From assembly GCF_904849725.1 (NCBI RefSeq), contig NC_058519.1:184191703-184255702 (forward strand): a stretch of DNA of 64,000 nucleotides, in the 5' to 3' direction. Below are positions 33,883 to 45,985 of the stretch, one piece after another. The stretch's first letter is position 1. Each line of letters starts with the position of its first letter. A program made the position numbers and the translations under genes. The notes under the pieces were generated by a model that saw nothing but the letters and a program-made list of their open reading frames with translations, did no database searches and was not told the origin of the DNA. This DNA comes from Hordeum vulgare subsp. vulgare. Its lineage: Eukaryota > Streptophyta > Magnoliopsida > Poales > Poaceae.

Positions 33883-35118
33883 TAATACATCACCAATGTA
33901 TCTATAACTTTTTATTGTTCCATGTTATTATATTATCATTCTAGGATGCTTTTAGGCATTTTCTTGTTGATTTATATTAGTTTTGAGAACTAACCTATTC
34001 ACCATGTGCCAAGTTCCAATTGCCATACCAAACGAAGTTCAACTACCCCGAAACTTTTTGACGATTTTTCTACACAAAATAAGGACCTGGAAGCTTCAGA
34101 AGGAGACCGGAGGCTCCGCAGGGTGCCGTGAAGCCAAGAGGAAGCGCCTAGGGGGTGGTCGCGCCTTGATGGCTTGGGACCACCTCCCTTGACCCCTGGC
34201 ATTCCTCTTTGTTCTATAAATTCTCATTAATTCCAAAAACCCTAGGGAACCTCCCAAAACATTTTTTCCATCGTCAACATTTTTTCCATCATCGCAAGTA
34301 TTTGTTTCGTCATGTGCCCATCTGGAGCCCTATTCTGGTGCATTGTCAGATGGGGATCGATCACGGAGGGCCTCTACATCAACCTTGCTGCGTCATGGTG
34401 ATGTGCGAGTAGTTCACTATAGACCTACGGGTCCTTAATTAGTACCTGGATGGTTATGTCTCTCTCTTTATGTTCTTCAATGCCAAGATCATCGTGATTC
34501 CCGCGGTGATCTATCTTATGTAATCACTCGTGTGCGGTGCGTTTGTTGTGATCTAATGAATTGTGGGTTTATGTTCAGATTATTCATGAGATTATATTGA
34601 GCTCCTTGCAGGTATTTATATATATATGCATGATTATGATAGATTTCTAATTCTCTCCGATTTATAGATGTAGTTTGGCCAACTAGATTGATTTATCTTC
34701 ATGTGAGAGGTGCGTTGTAGTGGGTTCAATATTGTGGTGCTTTATTCTAGGTATAGAAAGGGACATGCCACGCATTGTATTGCTGACACTAAGGGTAAAA
34801 TGATGGGGTCAATTCATATTATTTGGATTTACTTTGTATACATCATGTCATTGTTCTCCAATCATTACTTTGTTCACTTAATACTCAAGAATTCTAGATG
34901 CATGCTGGAGAGCGATCGATGGGTAGAGTAATAGTAATAGATGCAGGCAGGAGTCGGTCTACTTTCTTACAGACATGATGCCTATATGTAATGTTCATTG
35001 TCATGAATAAATATTGCATAATTATGCAATTTTCTATCAATTTCCTAACGGTAATTTGTTTAACCACCATATGCTTTCTACGAGAGAGAAGCCTCTAGCA
35101 AAAACTATGGCCCTCTAG
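33883..35118 (+). repeat. Degenerate Gypsy LTR, + orientation
   Basis: Starts TAATACATCACCAATG, a mutated TGATACGTCTCCAACG, and follows the same sequence plan as the LTR at 36560: palindrome (arms 34131-34148 and 34161-34177), TATAAA at 34215-34220, then AACCCTAGG, GAATTGTGGGTTTATGTTCAGATTATTC and ATGCAGGCAGGAG blocks. It ends abruptly at 35118, where the sequence switches to the other strand. Confidence 0.82.
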
Positions 35119-36090
35119 CAACCAAGTTTATCAAACCAATAGGAGGACCACGAAATTTCCCATCTTCAGCAACTACACACAACAGAGCCCACCCTTGCAC
35201 CCAACGTGGGCAAGAGGGTTGTCAATCCCCTTGAACTCATTACTTGCAAGCAATGAGTAGTGTAGATGATAGTTTGATAAATATCAAATAGAAAATAAAT
35301 GAAATTTAAATAATGGAAGCAAGGCATTGAGTGTGTTTGTAAATATATAGACCCGGGGGCCCTAGTTTTCTCTAGAGGCTTCTCTCTCGTAGAACGCATA
35401 CGATGGATAAACAAATTACTGTTGGGCAATTGATAGAAAAACCCATAGTTATACAATATTTATTCGTGGCACTGATCATTGCATATAGGCATCACGTCCA
35501 TAAGCAAGTAGATGGACTCTTGCCTGCATCTACTACTATTACTCCACCCATCTACTCCTATCCATTATGCATCTAGAGTATTACATGAAACAGAGTAATG
35601 CTTGGAGAGTAATGACATGATGTAGACAAAGTATTATCCAATTAATATGAATCAACCCCATCGTTTTATCCTTAGTGGTAGCAATACAATATGTGACATG
35701 ACCCTTTCTATCACTGGGATTGAGCACCGCAAGATTGAACCCACTACAACGCACCTCTCCCATTGAAGATAAATCAATCTAGGTGGCCAAACCACATCAA
35801 TAGATCAGAGAGAATTACGAAGCTATAATAATCATGCATATATATATGAAAATACTAGCAAGTAACTCAATATAATCTCATGAATAATCTGAACATAAAC
35901 CCACAATTCATACGATCCCAACAAGCGCACAGCACATGAGTGATTACATAATATAGATCACCGCGGGAATCGTGGTGATTTTAGCAATGAAGGACATACA
36001 CACACACACGGAGAGAGAGAGAGAGATAGAAGGGAGAGAGAGAGGGAGAGATGGAGATAGAGAGAGAGCTATGTAGGTACTAACTATGGG
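35119..36090 (-). repeat. Inverted Gypsy LTR/leader fragment
   Basis: On the - strand this reads the second half of the same LTR (GTGATCTATATTATGTAATC... to CTTGCAAGTAATGAG) and the start of the leader (GAAGATGGG). It is an inverted partner of about 34400-35118. A GA/CA microsatellite lies at 35998-36068. Confidence 0.8.
35998..36068 (+). repeat. (CA)n/(GA)n microsatellite
   Basis: ACACACACACAC followed by a long imperfect GAGAGA run, inside the inverted LTR fragment at the place where the other copies have only a short CTCTCTC. Confidence 0.85.
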
Positions 36091-36559
36091 CACCTACCGA
36101 TGGGCATCTCCATAGCCCGTTTGTACACCTAGTTGATGTGAGACTATCTTCTCCACTTTTACCCTTTTGATATCTACCACCATATGCTCTTTCCATGGCT
36201 TGCACTCATGTATTGCATGAAGAATAAAAAGTTGATTCATTTTGAAAAAGTACGATCCAATTGTCTGACTTGGACACCTTGGTGCTTAACATTTGTATTA
36301 ATGTGCTGAAGACGGAGCCATGCTTTGCTAATATGAAAGATTAATGGGGATAGACATTCTTTTAAGATCATATACCTTGAAAGATTAATGATTTTTCTGC
36401 TTGTGCTTATAATTATTACTATGTTAATGTTTGTTAATCCATCATTTCTTAATGAGCATGCATGCAAAAGATTACATATTGGATAGCATGCCACATGAAA
36501 AATTCTGTTTTTATCATTTACCTACTCAAGGTCGAGCAGGAATTAAGCTAGGGGATGCT
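36091..36559 (+). other. Gypsy 3' internal end and PPT
   Basis: Matches 41500-41570 plus 45584-45985 (GATGTGAGACTATCTTCTCC and GAAGAATAAAAAGTTGATTC blocks), that is, the last part of an internal region. It ends in the purine tract AAGCTAGGGGATGC just before the LTR at 36560. Confidence 0.75.
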
Positions 36560-36821
36560 TGATACGTCTCCAACGTATCTATAATTTTGGAATGTTCCAT
36601 GCTGTTATATTATCATATTAAGATACTTTTTGGGTCATAATACACCAATTTATAGTATTTTTTAGCACTAACCTATTAACCTAGTGCCTAGTGCCACTTG
36701 CTGTTTTCTGCATGTTTTTTTTCAGGTTTACAGTACCAAATGAAGTCCAATTGCCAGAAAACTTTTGGACGATTTTTTCTAGCACAAAATAAGACGTGGA
36801 AGCTTCGGGAGGGGACCTGAA

Positions 36822-36876
36822 GCCACACGAGAGGCCCACAAGGCCCTGCCCGGATGCCTTGTTGCCTCCGTGTGGC
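36822..36876. repeat. Palindrome upstream of the TATA box, central LTR
   Basis: GCCACACGAGAGG...AAGGC pairs with GCCTTGTTGCCTCCGTGTGGC around an 11-base loop, with a few mismatches. It lies 24 bp ahead of TATAAA. Confidence 0.85.
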
Positions 36877-36899
36877 CCCTCTTGCCTCGTTCTATCACC

Positions 36900-36905
36900 T
36901 ATAAA
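36900..36905 (+). promoter_or_regulatory. TATA box of the central Gypsy LTR
   Basis: TATAAA in CCTATAAATTCCC, followed by AAACCCTAAA. The same arrangement occurs at 34215, 46301 and 58679. Confidence 0.65.
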
Positions 36906-38113
36906 TTCCCAAAAATTCTAGAAACCCTAAAGATATCGAGAAAACACTTTTTCACTGCTGCGAGTCTCTGTTCCATGGCGACCCCATCTGGAGCTCCATT
37001 CCAGCACTCTGTTGGAGGGGGATCGATCACGGAGGGCCTCTTCATCAACCTTGGTGCCCTCGTCATGATGTGTGAGTAGTTCACAATAGACCAACGGTTC
37101 TGTACTTATTATATAAATGGCTATCTCTCTCTTGATCTTGAATGCAATGATCACCACATCTTCGCTTTGACCTATCTGATGTAATTCTTTTGTACGATGT
37201 GTTTGTTGGGATCCGATGAATTGTGGGTTTTTGTTCAGATTATTCAAGAAAAGTATTTGAATCTTCTGTGAGTTTTATGATTCTTATTTGCATGATCGTC
37301 ATAGCTTCGTTGATCTATTCGATCTATTGAATTTCCTTGGCCAAGTAGTTTGATCTTTCTTCAGTGGTAGATATGGGTTGTAGTCGGTTCAACCTGGCGA
37401 GTTTCTATATCCCAGTGACAGAAATGGGACAAGATGCGTCTTTGTGTTGCTTCCACTAAGGATAAAATGCGGGGGTTTATTCATAGTGATAGAGTTTACT
37501 TTCTGTGCATGATGTCATTGTTCCCCAAGCATTACTCTATTTTACTAAATACTCTAGATGATGTTGGATAGAGGTCGATGGGTGGAGTAATAGTAGTAGG
37601 TGCAGGCAGGAGTTGGACTATTTTCTTATGGACGTGATTCCTATATACACAAGATCATTGCCGTGAAAATCACATAACTATCTAATGTTCTATCAATTGC
37701 CCAACAGTAATTTATTTACCCACCATATGTTACTTTCATGAGAGATGCCACTAGAGAACACTATGGCCCCCGGGTCTATTCACTTATATATTCAGAAAAC
37801 TTATAATTTTCTCGCTGTTATTATTTGTCTTTTATTTTATTTTTCAACTCACAACTATATACAATTATCTACACACCTCATTCGCTTGCAAATAACGAGA
37901 TCTAGGGGATTGACAACCCTCTTGCCTGTGTTAGGTGCAAGTTGTTTGCTCTTTTGTGTGCAGCCGCTGAAGATGGCTGACGATTGATATTCCTATTGGT
38001 TCGATAAACCTTGGTTTCTTAATCGAGGTAAATACTTACTTGCATTGTGCTGCGATAACTCGTTCCTCTTCATGGAAAACCCAACGCAGATCACAAGCAT
38101 CACGAAGGATTTC

Positions 38114-38131
38114 TGGCGCCGTTGTCGGGGA
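38114..38131 (+). other. Primer binding site, tRNA-Asp type
   Basis: TGGCGCCGTTGTCGGGGA, one mismatch to the perfect site at 13475-13458. Confidence 0.88.
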
Positions 38132-38312
38132 ATATCATCACCAACTATCAAGTAACTTCATAAAAATTATCATTCACTTGCTCTTATTTTTATTTGATGT
38201 TATACATTGCTTGCTTCAAAAAAAATCAAAAATACAAAATTATTTACCTTTGCTTTCTGAGCTTGTCACTAGTTTGCATCTTCGCTATCTAGTTTGCCTG
38301 AAAGTTGCTATC

Positions 38313-39263
38313 ATGCGTGAGTTTGAAATTAGTGATGCCTCCGCCTATAGTGTGGAAGCCCTTGATTTTCAAAATTCACCTTGTGATGAGAATGCTAAAA
38401 TAAATTTTGATGAAGTTGCTAATGAAAAACTTGATAATCTTGCAGACGATGATCCTTCTAAGGTAGAACCTATCATGCAAACTAAGAATCTCCGAATGGG
38501 TAGTGGTAATATTATTGGAAAGAATGTTATTCAAGATTTTTTCAGTTGTGCAGGATCATTAACATTGATAGGAGGTTCTATTGTTGCTAGAACTACAAGT
38601 TATGAGGATACTATATCTTTGCTTATAGTACAATTGGAAAGATAATTTGTGCACATGCATCCTTTCATACAATGGTTATTTCTAGAATTCTCTACTATCC
38701 ATGAAGCTTCCACCAAACGTCTAGCTACTATATTCCTTAGTAAAGAATTTAGTAATATCATACAAAAATCTTGAGATATATTTTCTCATTATAGGGTTAA
38801 CTGTGAGTGCCCACCCATAGAGGGGTTTCTTTATGAGTTAGAAGAAATAATAAAACTAAGATCCACGGACAATGTTGCTTATGATGAGAATCTTAGAAAC
38901 AAGGTTCCACTTAATGTCTTAGTTGATAAGATTTATGAACACAATGATCAATTTGCTATACCAAAACTTGGATTGGGTTATGATCTGGAAATAAAATTAA
39001 TAAAATACCTATATTAGAACTTATACAATCACGATCTAACTATCACTTATGAAAAACCTAAGGAAGAGCCTCGTTTTCCTCCCGAGGTAGATCTATCAGA
39101 TCCTAGTGTTGTGCTATTCGGTACCTTCAATTATTTTTTCTTACCTATCAGAAAATTTTCTACTGAAAGGAGGGAATATGATTGTACCATGATGGGTCAT
39201 TCTCACAAAGATGACAACACTTTATCATACGCATTATGCCTAGCTTGGGGCATAAAACAATAG
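38313..39263 (+). pseudogene. Unrecognised 316-codon ORF of the non-autonomous Gypsy, three stops
   Basis: One reading frame from ATG (38313) to TAG (39261-39263), interrupted only by TAA 38643-38645, TGA 38772-38774 and TAG 39015-39017. The N-terminal part is acidic (DASAYSVEALDFQNSP, DDDPSKVEP). Later segments include YDENLRNKVPLNVLVDKIYE and KPKEEPRFPPEVDLSDPSVV. No gag, protease, RT or integrase motif is recognised. The terminal stop overlaps the shared AATAGCGCTT block. Its length of open frame with only point lesions argues for a real protein in the ancestor. Position suggests a gag-like or regulatory product specific to this subfamily. Confidence 0.6.
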
Positions 39264-39285
39264 CGCTTTGTGGGAGGCAACCCAA
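39253..39285 (+). other. Conserved post-ORF stem-loop block
   Basis: AAACAATAGCGCTT followed by GTGGGAGGCAACCCA. The GGG..CCC arms can pair. The same block lies at 62198-62227 in the other non-autonomous Gypsy. Confidence 0.65.
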
Positions 39286-41570
39286 AAGTTATCTTATTTT
39301 TTGTTTTTTTTCTGCTTAGGTGTGATTACATGAATATTTACTCTATGGTGATTATGTTTTTGTGTTTAAATTTGTGTGTGTGCCAAGTTTAACCTTTGGG
39401 ATGACTTTTATAATAAGTATAATTGGTACGATGCAAAAACAGAAATTGTGACATCGAGTGCAGAATTTCTCTGATTTTGCTGGAACGTCTTTTTAAGGTA
39501 GAATTTTTACACTCTATTTCTGTAAAAAACACCTCAGGTTGTCCTAATGTTTCCGAATTATTGGAGTTACATAAGTATATGTTCATTACAGTTTACTACG
39601 GAGTGTTCAGTTTTAGACAAATTCTATTTCGGCTTGCATAGTTTGCTTGTTTTGATGGTGCCATGGATTGTATCGGGGGGTATAAGCCATGGAGAAGTTG
39701 GAATATAGTACTTATTATGCAATAATGATATAATAATAAATTACAACAGTAACTAAGTATTTTTATGTTGCTTATACTAACGGATCTCACGAAGTTTTGC
39801 TGAGTTTTGTGTAATTGAAGTTTTCAAGTTTTGGGTGTTATGGCGATGGACAGTAGAATAAGGAGCAGTAAGAGCTTGATATTGGGGATGTCCAAGTCAC
39901 CCCAAGGTAATATTCTAGGAAGACTCAAGAGTCTAAGCTTGGGGATTCCCCGGAAGGCATCCCTTCTTTCGTCTCAATCCATCGATATGTCACTTCAAGT
40001 TACATTTTTATTCATCACATGATATGAGTTTTGCTTGGAGCATTGTTTTCTTTTTATTTTTACTTTGCCACAATCATATTTTGATGGACACACCAACCTG
40101 AGATATATACATATCTATCATTATTTGTTAGAATACTCTTTGTGCTTCACTTATATGTTTTGAGCTAAACAATTGCTCTAGTACTTCACTTATATTTGTT
40201 TGAGAGTTAATAAATAGTAGTGGTAATTTCCATGGGTCATAAAGTTATTGCAAAAATAATAAGTATCCAATGGATGATAATCAAAACAATCGTGTAGAAC
40301 ATAAAGATAAATTGTGGTTTAATGATATTGATGTGGTAATATGAAGAAGGCGTGAGTGCATCATTCCTGATTCATAGAAGTAGCGGTATTAAGAGGTGTC
40401 AACTCCTTATTTCTCTAAAAATTAAATGGGCATGGCGGGTATGCGTGAGCATTTCTATTCCTCGTTGAAATCCTAGTGTTATTTCGAGTTGGAGTCGCAT
40501 GATGGTTAACTCCTCCCAACCCTCTCCCTCGGGGCTTGCAGCTAGCGCTTTGATTTTTAATGAAAATAATAACACTTTGCAATAAGTATATGACTTCTTC
40601 ATGACTAATGTTAAACCACAGACATATGCAATATCACCTCCACATATTTTGCTAGCCTCTTCGGTACCTTGCATTGCCCATTCTCACCTCGAGGATCAGT
40701 GCAAACTTCGCCAGTGCATCCAAACCCCGTGGCATGATATGATCTTTCACACATAAACCTTTCTTTATCTTCCTTAAAACAGCCACCATACTTACCTATC
40801 ATGACATTTTCATAGACATTCCGAGATATATTTCCATGCAAATTTCACAGTTATATCATATGACTAGTTCATTCATCATCATATTGCTTTGCGTGATTAT
40901 ATAGAGCTTACATAGCATTTGTGGCAAAGCCATCATTCACTATATTGTTGAATACATGTCACGCTAGCTCATTACACATCTTGGTACACTACCAGAGGCA
41001 TTCATGTTGAGTCATATCAAGCTTTCATGAGTTGTAAGTAAATAAAAGTGTGATGATCATCATTACTAGAGCATTGTCCCACTGAGGAAAGGATGATGGA
41101 GACAATGATTCCCCCAAAAATTGGGATGAGACTCCGGACGAAAAATGAAAAAATGGGGAAGGACAAATGAGCCCACCATAAGAAATGAAAAAAATGAATT
41201 GGAGGAAAAGAGAGAAGGGACTTTAGTACTATGCTTTACCACACTTGTGCGTAAAACTGGCACCATGTTCCTCATGGAGTTAGTCTCATGATATATCATT
41301 TTCATATGCTAGTGGGGGAATCAAATTATCACTAATAAAAACTTGGCTTTAATATTCCAATGACGGGCTTCCTCAACTGCCCGAGGTCTTCATGAGCAAG
41401 CAAGTTGGATGCACACCCCACTTAGCTTCATTTGAGCTTTCATACACTTATAGCTCTAGTGTATCATCTGCATGGCAATCCCTACCCCTTGCATTGACAT
41501 CTACCGATGGGCATCTCTATAGTCCGTTGGTATGCCTAGTTGATGTGAGACTATCTTCTCCACTTTTACC
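39286..41570 (+). other. Long non-coding 3' region of the Gypsy
   Basis: 2.3 kb. Several stretches match 62240-64000 by eye (AAACAGCCACCATAC at about 40779, CATTCCGAGATATAT at about 40819, GTGTGATGATCATCATTA near 41049), so it is a conserved part of this subfamily even though it has no ORF. Confidence 0.65.
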
Positions 41571-44500
41571 TGTCACAGCCCTAGATTATTGTTTGTAGCT
41601 AGTAGCATCAGTGAGCATTCATGCATGCATTTAAATTCTTTAAATCTGAAATGGGGAAGTGATCAAGCCTCAGGAACCAAATTCTGGAAAATAAGCAATA
41701 TAAAACTTGCTTCAAAATGCACCAACAGAATGTTCCAAATATTTTGTGAAAATATGGGACTCAGATAAAAAATGTCAACAAATACTTTAGGTCACAGAAA
41801 CATTTTGAAATGGCTTTTTCAATTGATCGAACAATTAATTGGAATGGAATCATCTTTGCTTAATATAAAATTAAAGTTTCAAAAATTCTGAAACTATTAT
41901 GTGGCGTTGGGTATTTTTATCTGTGTCACATAGTATTATTTTAGGGTTTTACAAAATGGTTAAATATTTTATTTAAAACCTAGAAACAAATGTCAGAAAA
42001 AGAAATAGAAGAAAAACATAAAAGAGGAAAGGAGCTCACCTGCTTACCTAACGCTCCTCCACGCCCAGCCCACCAGGGGAGCTTCCTGTGTCGTCTTCCT
42101 CGTCGTGCCAGTAGGCAGAGGAGAAGGAAGGCACGGCGGCAGCATCGCCACCTCCTGCTTTGCCGTGGAGCCTCCTCCTGCATCCACCGCATCAGCACGA
42201 GCCCCATCCTCTCTTCCTTATCTCCTCCTCTCTCCATTTTCCCTTCTCTTCCTCTGTTCTCCTTCCTCCTCTCGCCGCCATTGCCGAGCTATGCTCGAGC
42301 TCGCCTCCGTAGCCTCTTCGGCCACCCCTCGTTCCCCTGGATAGCTTATCAGCTCCGCCTCGACGAGCTGCTCCTCTACGTCAACACCTCCGAGCACCCG
42401 AGCCCCTGCATCACCCTCTCCATCGTCGTTCCCCCTCCGGTCGCCGAGATCCGCCGTCGTCGATTTGTCGGTTATAGGACGCCCCCGACCTCCCCGATGC
42501 TAAAAATGGAATCCCCGTGAGCCGCTGACTCTTTCCCCTCTCCTCCCACACTCTACCGTGCCCCGTAGCCCCGCTCCCTGCATCGGCCGAATCCCACCGA
42601 CGCTAGAGCTCATCGCCGGCAGCTTCTCCGGCGACTCCACCCCCTCCTGCCACCCCTGCCAAATCAGCCAATTCCCCAGCAACCCGTAGACGCAAACCGC
42701 GTGGCAAATGGCCCTCTGTAGCGCCGTTTAGGTCGTCTCCGGCGACCCTCCGCCGTGGTTTTGGTCGTCGCCGGCGAGGCTCCAGTAGCCCGTGACGTGG
42801 ACGGTGGTTAGCCACTAACCACCGACACGAGAGCCACTGACAGCAGGCCCCAGGGCTGGTCAAAGCCCTGGTTAAGGCTGGTCAGCGCGGGATTAACCCG
42901 TGGGTCACTGACCAGTGGCCCCCACTGGTCAGTTTGACTTGGCCCGACTGGTTTGACCAGATGACATCAGCCTAACGCCATAATTGCTATTTAAGGTTAT
43001 AAAATAATTCCAGAAAATGCCTAAAACTTTGAAAAATCATAGAAAATGAAATATAACTCGAAATTAAATAAATAATATATGAAAAATGATCAGAAAAATT
43101 CAAGGAATATGATTATGGCATTTTCATGCATGTTTGAGAAAGTTAACATCACCAACTAGGCAAAATTATGATTAGGGTAAATTTAATAATTAGTTTGGAG
43201 TTGGAATTTGATATATATTTCAATTCCACTTCAATCAACAAGACCCAAACATTGAGCTAGGAAAACTCAATATCTTAATATGCCATATTCATGCATGATA
43301 AAACATGTTATGCTTGAGCATCAGGTCAAATCAATTAAGAGGGTATGTGGAAAAATACCTTGCTTAAAATGATATTTGAATTCTAATTTAAACCAGATTC
43401 CACTTAAGAATTGGTAGCTCTATTAGCCCTGCCACTTCTCATCTTCATTTCATGATCATGCATCATAGTGTTGCATTTCCGTGAAGTAATTATTGTTCTT
43501 TCTTGTTTGCCGGTGTTGTTCCCTCTCGGTACACGATGGTACCAACGATGTGATCGTTGACATTGGTGAAGACTCATTGCTATCTTCAGACATGTCACGC
43601 AAGCAAACCCCCTTGAGCATACTGACATAAACCCACTCCCTCGCTCCTTCTCCCTTTTATTGCATTACGACAAACACGATTCAACTGTTACACGTTATCG
43701 GTAGTTGAACCCATTCCTCTGCATGACCTGATTTTGCCACAGTAAATAGTTGAAACCACTTAGCATGAGTAGCAACTGCTTGAGCCTTGTTGTGCTTACT
43801 CATTCATGCTTGCTTACAATGTCTGCTATGCCTAGAGTAGTATCGGGTCTGATCCATCTGGACGATGAATTGGAATGGTTGTGTTCATGTCCTATGGTGT
43901 GAGAGTAAAGGTGTGAATCCGATTTGGTAAAGGTAGCGATGAGAGGCCATGTAGGAGTACACGGTGGGTTGTCTCATTGGGACCGTCCTTAAGAACTAAG
44001 TTCTGTGTATGTTATCCAAGACAAGATACTACCATGCATTGGGCCCTAAAATATGACCCCGCTCAGCTTATTAATTGCCCAGATCTCTGTCCAGGAGTTG
44101 CAATTAGTTTTTGGTGTTTGTAGGAAAAGTGTTGGTGGTTGTGTTTAGCTCTGCCCGACGGGGTAGGATTCTCTCCGGTAGATACACAGTGGCATGGTGT
44201 ACCAAGTGGCACCCGGATGGTGGGCTTGGGAACCCTACGCACATCGTTTGGGGCCGTAGAGGAAACCTCAGCCGGACTTCCTTGCGGGTTCAGTCTCAAA
44301 TAGGCGATAAACCTGCACTAGGGTCTTGTGTGGTTAATGGTCGTGGCCGACACCCATGCCAGTGCTTCTGTTTGAAGGTTGCCGATATGCATGTCGTGCA
44401 TATGGTGCTAAGTGGTGAGAGCATGTGTGAAGAAGTATACCCCTACAGGGTGAATCAATTTGTTTGAATAGCCGCGTCCTCGGATATGGACTACTTGGAA

Positions 44501-45583
44501 AATTACGTGGTACATAGACAATTTAAATGGATACTTTAAAACATGCAAGATAAGTGTGAGTGCTATGGATGGGCTTCTCGTAGGGAGACAAGAGTGGATC
44601 CATAGTGGTGTTTTCAGTTGGTGAATATGTGGACTCGTGTGCGCTATCCCACCTCAAAGAAAGAACTTGTAGTCGTAATACAGGTTAGCCAAGATTCAAA
44701 GTTGGCTTGGTGGAATCAAACCCCACAATCCTTTCATTGATACATGATGCATATGTAGATAGTTCTGATGTAAGTCTTGTTGAGTACCTTTGTACTCACG
44801 GTTGCTTTATTTATGTTTTTGCAGAAAAGAATTAGTCTCAATAAAAGGTTCTACGCGATGAGTTCGATGTTGACCGGAATAGCTTGGGAATCCCAGACAG
44901 AGGTCTGGTTCCTTTGGTAGGGTCATTGTAGGTTTTTAGGCTCTTCCAGCCATTTTTAGTAGATGTTTGTACCCAGACATGTTGTGCTTCCACTTGTTGT
45001 TTGTATCACTTGAGTGTCGGGTCACGAGACCCCTGTTTGTAATATCATACTATGTTGACTCTTATGAGTCTTTAATAAAAGCTTGAGTCATAGAGTTATG
45101 TTGTGATGCCATGTTGTATCTACACATATCGTGCATATTGTGTGTATGTTATGAAATGCATTATATGTGTGGGATTCGACATCTACTTGTGTTCCTTTAG
45201 TAGTACTCTTTACGGCGAAATGCCTCTTTGTGCTTCCACCGAGCTTTGGTAGCTTGCTACTGCTCCGGACACATTGATTGACCGGCATGTATCCTTGTTT
45301 GCTGCTGTGTCTGTCCCTTCGGGGAAATGTCACGCGGTGTAATGGAGTCGTTGTAGCTTGCTACGACTCGTCTACACTCGTTGATGACCGACCCCTGCTT
45401 TGCTGGGTTACGTATGCATGTCCCTATACAGATGTACCACTTGGGTTTATAATTAGTCATGTCGACCCGGGTTCTTTGTCGTTTGAATGCTAGCGACACA
45501 TTCATATACGGGGGCCAAAAGACGCAAAGTCATGGGATGTGTTACAGGCTGGGTTCTTATGATTCAGGATCGGGGTCCCGACA
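41571..45583 (+). mobile_element. Solo LTR, 4.0 kb, of a large-LTR retrotransposon
   Basis: TGTCACAGCCC at 41571 and GGTCCCGACA ending at 45583, flanked by TTACC duplications (41566-41570 and 45584-45588). The uninterrupted target is visible at 36150-36190. I see no internal second LTR, primer site or retroviral domain. A GC-rich tract lies at 42030-42960, and a polyadenylation-like AATAAAAG at 45072-45079. Size and termini recall the large LTRs of Sukkula-like LARD elements; orientation and family are inferred. Formed by LTR-LTR recombination. Confidence 0.8.
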
Positions 45584-45985
45584 TTACCCCTTTGATATCT
45601 ACCACCATATTCTATTCCACCATATGCTATTTCCATGGCGCAGGCTCATGTATTGCGTGAAGAATAAAAAGTTGATTCAATTTGAAAAAGTATGATCCAA
45701 TTGTGTGACTTGGACACTTTGGTGCTTAACATTTGTATTAATTTGGTGAAGACGGAGCCCTGCTTTGCTAGTATGAGAGATTAAATGGGGTGGACATTCT
45801 TTTAACATCATATACTTTGAAAGATTGATGATTTTGTTGCTTGTGCTTATAATTATTACTATGTTGATGTTTGTTAATTCATCGTTTCTTAATGAGCATA
45901 CATGAAAAAAATTACACATTGGATAGCATGCCACATCAAAAATTATGTTTTTATCATTTACCTACTCGAGGGCGAGCAGGAATTA
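45584..45985 (+). other. Gypsy internal end resumed after the solo LTR
   Basis: Continues CTTTGATATCTACCACC as at 36170. The PPT and first LTR bases have been lost in a short deletion at about 45985, where AGCAGGAATTA runs straight into TTGATTGTTCC. Confidence 0.75.

Larger units (their letters stand above)
36560..38102 (+). repeat. Gypsy LTR (1543 bp), central copy
   Basis: TGATACGTCTCC at 36560. The end is placed at CATCA (38102), 11 bp before the primer site, by analogy with the - strand Gypsy. Palindrome arms 36822-36844 and 36856-36876; TATAAA at 36900-36905. It is preceded by a PPT and followed by a PBS, so it is the 3' LTR of one unit and the 5' LTR of the next. Confidence 0.85.

Noticed and set aside
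35998..36068. Possible regulatory GAGA-type element
   Set aside because: Better explained as a slippage microsatellite inside a truncated LTR.
41990..42520. 176-codon + strand ORF in the solo LTR
   Set aside because: Low-complexity Arg/Ser/Pro/Leu composition in a GC-rich block of an LTR, with overlapping ORFs in other frames. No recognisable domain.
44111..44467. 118-codon + strand ORF
   Set aside because: Lies inside the solo LTR, lacks domains and has no support beyond being open.
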